Source of the DNA: a virus
Virus record (IMG/VR): IMGVR_UViG_3300020171_000091
Coordinates: 1 to 32,135 of that record
Reading direction: 5' to 3' (one strand)
DNA length: 32,135 nucleotides
The notes under the pieces were generated by a model, which searched no databases, was not told the DNA's origin, and saw only the letters and a program-made list of their open reading frames with translations. Below, piece after piece: positions 27,919-32,135 of the stretch. A program made the translations under genes and the position numbers. Position 1 is the stretch's first letter, and each line of letters starts with the position of its first letter.

Positions 27919-28224
27919 TCATCTTGTCGTGTCGGGGATCGCCTGAATCCTCAGCGATTCTTGCCACGCCTGTTGCGCCCGCGGGAATACATAGTCGAGC
28001 TTTGTCTTGATTTCGATTAGCAGATCATGCTGATAGGCAATGTCCGGTTTGATCGTATCCAATTCTTTTCGGAGTTGGATTATATCCCCGCTTTGCTTTG
28101 CCTCGTTCATTGAACAGCGGACACCGATTGTTGCAAGCCCGGCAAGTCCGACCACGCAGGCCACGATTGCCCCGACAAGCTTGACCAGCTTGATTGTTTT
28201 GCCGTTAGGTTGTTCCGTTGGCAT
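27919..28224 (-). CDS. Membrane-anchored helical protein (i-spanin-like)
   Basis: The product has 101 aa. A basic start (MPTEQPNGKTIKLVKLV) leads into one membrane segment (about 18-36, AIVACVVGLAGLATIGV), then a charged helix (IIQLRKELDTIKPDIAYQHD, LLIEIKTKLDYV). This topology, N-in with a periplasmic coiled coil, is that of inner-membrane spanins. It directly follows the holin-like gene, overlapping it by 20 nt, with a GGGGAAAG site. The spanin assignment is tentative. Confidence 0.6.
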   Translation of the reverse strand: MPTEQPNGKTIKLVKLVGAIVACVVGLAGLATIGVRCSMNEAKQSGDIIQLRKELDTIKPDIAYQHDLLIEIKTKLDYVFPRAQQAWQESLRIQAIPDTTR

Positions 28225-28414
28225 CTTTCCCCTTTCCGTTGGCGAGGTATTCACCGACACGACCGCCGACGAAGATACCGATCACCGCCACCCATTCCCA
28301 GCCAGTAAAGATCAGCTTCCCGGTCAGCGTCAAGACGAACGTGGCGGCCAAAGCCCAGACCTTGACGCTCGTGATGTTTGTGAAGAACTTAACGATCAGA
28401 TGTTTCACCATCAT
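28205..28414 (-). CDS. Holin-like small membrane protein
   Basis: The product has 69 aa. Two hydrophobic stretches (VKVWALAATFVLTLTGKLIF and WEWVAVIGIFVGGRV), a basic start (VKHLIVKFFTNIT) and a charged tail match class II/III phage holins. It lies upstream of a spanin-like gene and of the endolysin. Its AGGAGGTGA site serves two tandem ATGs, 28414 and 28411. Dual starts are known to set holin timing, which is possible here. Confidence 0.65.
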   Translation of the reverse strand: MMVKHLIVKFFTNITSVKVWALAATFVLTLTGKLIFTGWEWVAVIGIFVGGRVGEYLANGKGKDANGTT

Positions 28415-28980
28415 TCACCTCCTATCCGTAAAGTTTCGGGCCCGCACCCTTCCGGCATATCTAAAATGCCATACTTAATGAACAGGGAATCAATCGGCCC
28501 ATAGTATGGAACGGTTTTATATTCCATCTGCATCAAGGGATGGACATAAAGTGGGGTTAGCTGTATCTGTCCATACAGGGTATCAACCGGCTCGTCAAGC
28601 AACTCGATCCGGGGAACCCTTGACCGATCTCTTTTCCTGACGCGCCACCAATAGAGAATGTCAAGACCGAAATCAACGGTCATGCACCAGCCACGTCCCG
28701 TCGCCACCCACCTATCTTGCTCTGGGGTGAAGTGATTACGCGCCGCCCAATGACACACCCCCGAACCGAAAACAGATAGTGCGGTTTTAGCGAAGGTCTT
28801 GGACGCCATTTCTGCAAAGGGATCGTTCCCATCTATTGGGCAAATTAGATTCGCAATGACCTTGCATCCCTTCATTGTCCCGAGTCCATAAGACCAACAG
28901 GCGATGTCCGTTTTCTCCGTCGGAATTATCTGCGCCGCCGCACAGACGATTAATAGAAGTGTTAAGAATGTCAGTTTCAT
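28411..28980 (-). CDS. Exported protein of the lysis region
   Basis: The product has 189 aa. The signal peptide is MKLTFLTLLLIVCAAA|QIIP, with Gln after the likely cut. The mature protein has six or more cysteines (CWSYGL, GCKVIANLICP, GVCHWAARNHF, GWCMTVDF), a DFGLDILYWWRVRKRDRSR stretch and a beta-rich end. Paired cysteines suggest disulfides in the periplasm. It has a strong AGGAGG site. No family was recognised. A periplasmic lysis helper or envelope-modifying factor is possible. Confidence 0.65.
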   Translation of the reverse strand: MKLTFLTLLLIVCAAAQIIPTEKTDIACWSYGLGTMKGCKVIANLICPIDGNDPFAEMASKTFAKTALSVFGSGVCHWAARNHFTPEQDRWVATGRGWCMTVDFGLDILYWWRVRKRDRSRVPRIELLDEPVDTLYGQIQLTPLYVHPLMQMEYKTVPYYGPIDSLFIKYGILDMPEGCGPETLRIGGE

Positions 28981-28987
28981 AGGCCTC

Positions 28988-29509
28988 CTATTGGGCTATG
29001 CCGATATATTCTTTAACTCTATGCACCTTAGCATGACATCCACGACACAGGGTAATAAGATTGTCATCACTATCATCGTGGGTCAGATGCCATGAAATTA
29101 TATGGTGAACTATCGTTGATCGTTTCTTGCCACATTGTTGACAGATAAAGTTATCGCGTTTTCGGATTCGTTGAGCTATCTTTTTCCATTGTAGCACCGT
29201 TGTTCGTTTCATATCTTCGGGCGTAATGCCTCCACGCCAGAGTGGGTTGTTGTGGCCGAGCCATCTCTGTTGTCGTGCTTTCTTGAACTCCTCGGTGTGT
29301 TTTCTGCCGATGTTTTGTGCGCCCATCTTCTTTCGTGTTTCCGCAGAATAGATATCTTTTTTACCTTTATTCCACGGCGTCATGCCCTTTTTCCAACAAG
29401 TCGGCGGGACAATCCCTTTCGGGAATTCGGTCGCAGTAGAGTAGTGATGCCCCTTTATAAACCTGCCCATTTCATCCCGATTGTTCTTAGTGTCGTCGTT
29501 TGTGCCCAT
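28988..29509 (-). CDS. NUMOD3-HNH homing-type endonuclease (copy 3)
   Basis: The product has 173 aa. The N-terminal 80 residues contain one or two NUMOD motifs (GMTPWNKGKKD, then YSAETRKKMGAQNIGRKHTE). After GHNNPLWRGGI follows the HNH part with CQQC and CRGC pairs, VHHIISWH and LCRGCHAKVH. It interrupts the series of exported-protein genes, both of which look intact. The promoter lies so close that the mRNA probably begins at the ATG. No Shine-Dalgarno site is present. Confidence 0.88.
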   Translation of the reverse strand: MGTNDDTKNNRDEMGRFIKGHHYSTATEFPKGIVPPTCWKKGMTPWNKGKKDIYSAETRKKMGAQNIGRKHTEEFKKARQQRWLGHNNPLWRGGITPEDMKRTTVLQWKKIAQRIRKRDNFICQQCGKKRSTIVHHIISWHLTHDDSDDNLITLCRGCHAKVHRVKEYIGIAQ

Positions 29510-29514
29510 GGTAT

Positions 29515-29543
29515 ATTATACCTCAGCTCTCCCGTTTTGTCAA
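29515..29543 (-). promoter_or_regulatory. Perfect promoter of HNH copy 3, leaderless
   Basis: On the minus strand, TTGACA (29543-29538) and TATAAT (29520-29515) are exact consensus with the optimal 17-bp spacing. Only five bases separate the -10 from the ATG, so the start of transcription should coincide with the start codon. Confidence 0.75.
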
Positions 29544-29558
29544 GAGGTATTTGACAAA
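29536..29558 (-). promoter_or_regulatory. Inverted repeat overlapping the -35 box
   Basis: TTTGTCAA (29536-29543) and TTGACAAA (29551-29558) are perfect 8-bp arms around 7 bp. One arm is the -35 element of HNH copy 3. It could be an operator that represses the nuclease, or the mRNA end of the upstream gene. Confidence 0.45.
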
Positions 29559-29563
29559 GCCCA

Positions 29564-30496
29564 CTATAAACCAGACGCGATTAGCCACCAAAAACTTCCG
29601 TCACAGATCAACGTCCCTCCGCCCGGCCCGGCAATCGTTACGTCCGCCCCGGTGTTGCATTTGATGTCTTGGTTGCCAGACGATTCGTTGTCCTCCAGCA
29701 CGACATTATTCGCCCCTGAATTATAGAAGTGTAAAATCTGTCCAGCCACACCGTCGATGAAACCGCCGATTGTTATTGACCCGCCTGCGGTGTTGACCGC
29801 CATGACCGAAGCGTTGGCAACGGACACGGTATCACTTGTGCCTATTACGGCGAAGGTGCGGATAACGCCCTTGAAAACATTCCTCACTGCCACCGTTCCA
29901 GAATCTCGACCAGCATTATTTATGTATAATTTCACTGTGCCGATTGTGGTTGTACCTGTATAGAAAGTATACTCACCATTTTGCATCAATAATGCTGCCG
30001 TTAGATTTGCATTAGTGTTTCCCCTAACCCAAGCTGCTCCATTGTTATATAAATTATCCCCCAGATATAATGTTCCCTGAGTTGAAGAGACTGTTCGACC
30101 ACCAACGAAGGCATTACTTTTGGAGGTTCCGATTCCGCCCAGGGACACCATGCCAGTATCACCAGTCGCACAGCTGAAAGTGGCTTGTGGATAATTGGGA
30201 GAGGCAACGATTAGTGTTTTGTATACCCTTGCCGTATCCGCCGCCTGAACACGAGAGGAATCGTAGGTGGAAAGTAAATTACTTCTGACTGTAATTGAAG
30301 TACCCGATTTAGCACGGAGGACGTTGGTGAGGGTGGAGTCGGAAACGACGGTGGAACAGCGAGCCATAATTGCAGTCAGGGAATCAAAGGTGGATGTGCC
30401 GACGTGCCGACCGTTGACATCGTAGTCGTCCACCCAGTCAGCATGGACAAAACCGATGAAACCCAGTAAGGTTAGGATTGTCAATAGTTTTTTCAT
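29564..30496 (-). CDS. Exported fibre-like protein (310 aa)
   Basis: The signal peptide is MKKLLTILTLLGFIGFVHA|DWVDD. The mature part is rich in Thr, Ser, Gly and Asn with many short beta strands (TLYLGDNLYNNGAAWVRGNT, YTFYTGTTTIGTVKLYINN, SITIGGFIDG). It closes with GQILHFYNSGANNVVLEDNE and GGGTLICDGSFWWLIAS, a cap-like end resembling that of the 652-aa protein near the left edge. A fibre or adhesin role is likely. The export signal is the unusual part. An AGGAGG site precedes it. Confidence 0.65.
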   Translation of the reverse strand: MKKLLTILTLLGFIGFVHADWVDDYDVNGRHVGTSTFDSLTAIMARCSTVVSDSTLTNVLRAKSGTSITVRSNLLSTYDSSRVQAADTARVYKTLIVASPNYPQATFSCATGDTGMVSLGGIGTSKSNAFVGGRTVSSTQGTLYLGDNLYNNGAAWVRGNTNANLTAALLMQNGEYTFYTGTTTIGTVKLYINNAGRDSGTVAVRNVFKGVIRTFAVIGTSDTVSVANASVMAVNTAGGSITIGGFIDGVAGQILHFYNSGANNVVLEDNESSGNQDIKCNTGADVTIAGPGGGTLICDGSFWWLIASGL

Positions 30497-30506
30497 TACA
30501 ACCTCC

Positions 30507-30941
30507 TCAAAAACCCTTAAACAGATGTACCTTCAACCGCGTGTTGGTGCTGTTGTCCGTGAGACCTTGAACAACAAACCGGGCGTACCGCGAGGGCACG
30601 AGAGGGCAGGTAGAAGGATACCACGTCGCCCGCGTCCACAGGGAATCAATGGCCTTGAGGGTCAACTGATCTTTCTTCGGTCGTCCCATCCGTGTCTTCA
30701 GGGAGTCAATGCCTTCGATGACGTACAGGCAGACCTTAGTTGAATCGGCGTGGATTGACCGTGCCCAGTACACAACACCATAGTTGGCAAAGTTGGACAA
30801 CCTGACCGCCTTTGACGTACAGGCCGCCGTACCGTTGAGCTGCACCGAATCCATCATCAGCGTCGTATCCGAATGACGCGCAACATACGTCTGCCCGAAA
30901 AGAACAGACGCAAAACATAGTCCCAGAATCAAGTACTTCAT
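30507..30941 (-). CDS. Exported unknown protein (144 aa)
   Basis: The signal peptide is MKYLILGLCFASVLFG|QTYVARH, with Gln after the cut. Four cysteines in the mature part (AACTSKAV, KVCLYVI, STCPLVPSR) could give two disulfides. Strands such as VVYWARSIHADSTKV and YARFVVQGLTDNSTNTRLKV are beta-type. An AGGAGG site precedes it. It lies in a run of exported genes. No family was recognised. Confidence 0.6.
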   Translation of the reverse strand: MKYLILGLCFASVLFGQTYVARHSDTTLMMDSVQLNGTAACTSKAVRLSNFANYGVVYWARSIHADSTKVCLYVIEGIDSLKTRMGRPKKDQLTLKAIDSLWTRATWYPSTCPLVPSRYARFVVQGLTDNSTNTRLKVHLFKGF

Positions 30942-30963
30942 TACATCCTCCTGTTGTTAGTTT

Positions 30964-31965
30964 TCATAACCGCTTCGGCCACCAGCGATACAGCATTTTC
31001 GTTACCACCGCCGGAGTTACAGTAAAAAACAATGAATCACCATTACCTGTTGAATTTAAGACAATGGGCGTTAAGGTTACGCCCGGCGAAGAGATGATAG
31101 TAAAACCGATTGTCGTTGTCGGCGTAAACCAAGTCCTGATAATCGTATCCTGCGAACCCAAAGCAAGGATTGAATCAGTAACGACGGAATCGAGGAAACA
31201 ATAAGATGTATTCAATGTATCAAAAAAACCCTGGTCAAATCTCGCGCCGGAAATGCCTACGCTTGAACCATAAGTATTCGCCCACCACGGATAAAACTTG
31301 CCACCCCAGAATAACAGTGAGTCTCCACGACTAACAAAATATATGGTACTTGTACTTGACAATATCATCCCATCGGCAAGGTCGCCATGAATTTCTCCTT
31401 GATCTAACCATCCCACCTCACCATCCCAATATCTGATTCTAATTGTATCGGCTTCTATGTTAAGGGCGGAAACCTTGCCAAGCGTGTCTATGCGGAAAAT
31501 CACATGATCCGAAACTGTTGCCCATTCGGAGCGGGGATTTTGGGCATTTTTCAGGGTAAGCGTTCCCCGTGCGTCTACAAGAAAAGTATCCACGCCAGTT
31601 GACGGAATAAATATAAGTGTATCATTTGTCCCCATCCAAAAACCATTGGTTTTGAGTATAGAACCACCCACCTTAATTGTATCAAACGTCCCCGTCGTGC
31701 AGGATAGAACATTAACCCACCCGCTGTCATTCTTGAGGCCATGAATAATGGCCGTGTCCAAATACGCTCTGACCGCTGAGTCCGACGTATCGGCCCGGAA
31801 GAAGGAATTGCCGTAGCGATACTTACCTGCATTGTAAAGTGATTCTGATCGGTATGATCGTCTGGCATCACCCGCAAAATTTATAAGACTATCCTTCTGC
31901 AACTCCCAGAAAACCCACCGGGGATCGTCAAGACGCTGGGCGAAGAGACCCAAAGTCATCAGCAA
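30964..31965 (-). CDS. Exported fibre-like protein (about 333 aa)
   Basis: The frame begins with a hydrophobic segment ending in GLFA|QRLDDPRW, a signal peptide with Gln at +1. The start codon is uncertain. TTG at 31965 gives a very short n-region. An ATT that overlaps the upstream TAA (31971) would fit the spacing of an AAAGG site. The mature part has many beta strands rich in Thr, Ser and Asp (DTIIRTWFTPTTTIGFTIIS, VTLTPIVLNSTGNGDSLFFT). It contains repeats like DTIKVGGSILKTNGFWMGTN as seen in tail-fibre proteins. Function is inferred as receptor-binding or surface. Confidence 0.55.
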   Translation of the reverse strand: MLMTLGLFAQRLDDPRWVFWELQKDSLINFAGDARRSYRSESLYNAGKYRYGNSFFRADTSDSAVRAYLDTAIIHGLKNDSGWVNVLSCTTGTFDTIKVGGSILKTNGFWMGTNDTLIFIPSTGVDTFLVDARGTLTLKNAQNPRSEWATVSDHVIFRIDTLGKVSALNIEADTIRIRYWDGEVGWLDQGEIHGDLADGMILSSTSTIYFVSRGDSLLFWGGKFYPWWANTYGSSVGISGARFDQGFFDTLNTSYCFLDSVVTDSILALGSQDTIIRTWFTPTTTIGFTIISSPGVTLTPIVLNSTGNGDSLFFTVTPAVVTKMLYRWWPKRL

Positions 31966-31970
31966 GAGAA

Positions 31971-32135
31971 TTACTGTGCCTTTCGTTTCGCACCCCCGCT
32001 TTTGTAGTAGGCCGACATGAATCCACTGGCGAGTTTTGTAATCCCGGAGTCAATATTGGTAATCATCTTTCTTTTCTGCTTCGAGGTCATGGTTTTTGAT
32101 CTATATACCAGCTCTTTGTTCTGACGAAGGCTATT
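31971..32135 (-). CDS. C-terminal end of a larger late protein (cut by window edge)
   Basis: The visible 54 residues read NSLRQNKELVYRSKTMTSKQ, then KRKMITNIDSGITKLASGFM and a short basic end, SAYYKSGGAKRKAQ. They form two basic helices. This type of end occurs in large virion-associated polyvalent proteins (LPD38-like), but 54 residues are too few to be sure. Its stop immediately precedes the next gene. Confidence 0.5.
   Translation of the reverse strand, partial: NSLRQNKELVYRSKTMTSKQKRKMITNIDSGITKLASGFMSAYYKSGGAKRKAQ

Overview
This window is part of a tailed double-stranded DNA phage (Caudoviricetes) genome or prophage. It has recognisable small and large terminase subunits, a portal, a scaffold-like protein, an HK97-fold-type major capsid protein, a YqaJ exonuclease with a RecT annealase, a replication initiator, a RuvC-like resolvase, an M15 endolysin and a holin-like protein. 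No integrase, CI-type repressor, tRNA, rRNA or CRISPR array was seen. The host is probably Gram-negative. Several proteins begin with Sec signal peptides, and in three of them glutamine follows the likely cleavage site (A|Q or G|Q). That habit is known from Bacteroidota and relatives, so an FCB-group host is a weak guess.

Layout. (1) Positions 1-11709, minus strand: a packaging and head operon read leftward. Its order is small unknown genes, an HNH endonuclease, small terminase, large terminase, small membrane or exported proteins, portal, scaffold, major capsid protein, a signal-peptide-bearing fibre-like protein, and two further virion-like proteins that run off the left edge. (2) About 11230-12160: a control region. 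It carries 11-bp phased iteron-like repeats, one perfect DnaA box, an AT-rich tract, tandem sigma70-type promoters pointing right, an inverted repeat, and a long hairpin at the predicted 5' end of the early transcript. (3) 12163-24915, plus strand: an early operon. It runs from an LPD29-type protein and repeat proteins through YqaJ, RecT and the replication protein. It then becomes a dense array of about 20 very small genes, many Cys-rich or single-pass membrane proteins, joined by ATGA or GTGA overlaps. Within or after these come YopX, a RuvC-like resolvase, a radical-SAM Gp37/Gp68 protein and a methyltransferase fragment. (4) 24904-32135, minus strand: lysis and fibre genes (M15 peptidase, metallophosphoesterase, spanin-like and holin-like membrane proteins, exported fibre-like proteins), interrupted by two more NUMOD3-HNH endonuclease genes with their own promoters.

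How it fits together. Early and late blocks lie on opposite strands and meet tail to tail at 24.9 kb with a 12-nt overlap. If the genome is circular or permuted, the two minus-strand blocks would form one late operon through the part not shown, which should hold the tail genes. No DNA polymerase or replicative helicase was seen, so the phage appears to add an initiator, recombination proteins and a resolvase to the host replisome. Many genes in the early array are too short to be found by length filters. They were accepted here because start/stop overlaps and Shine-Dalgarno sites chain them together.
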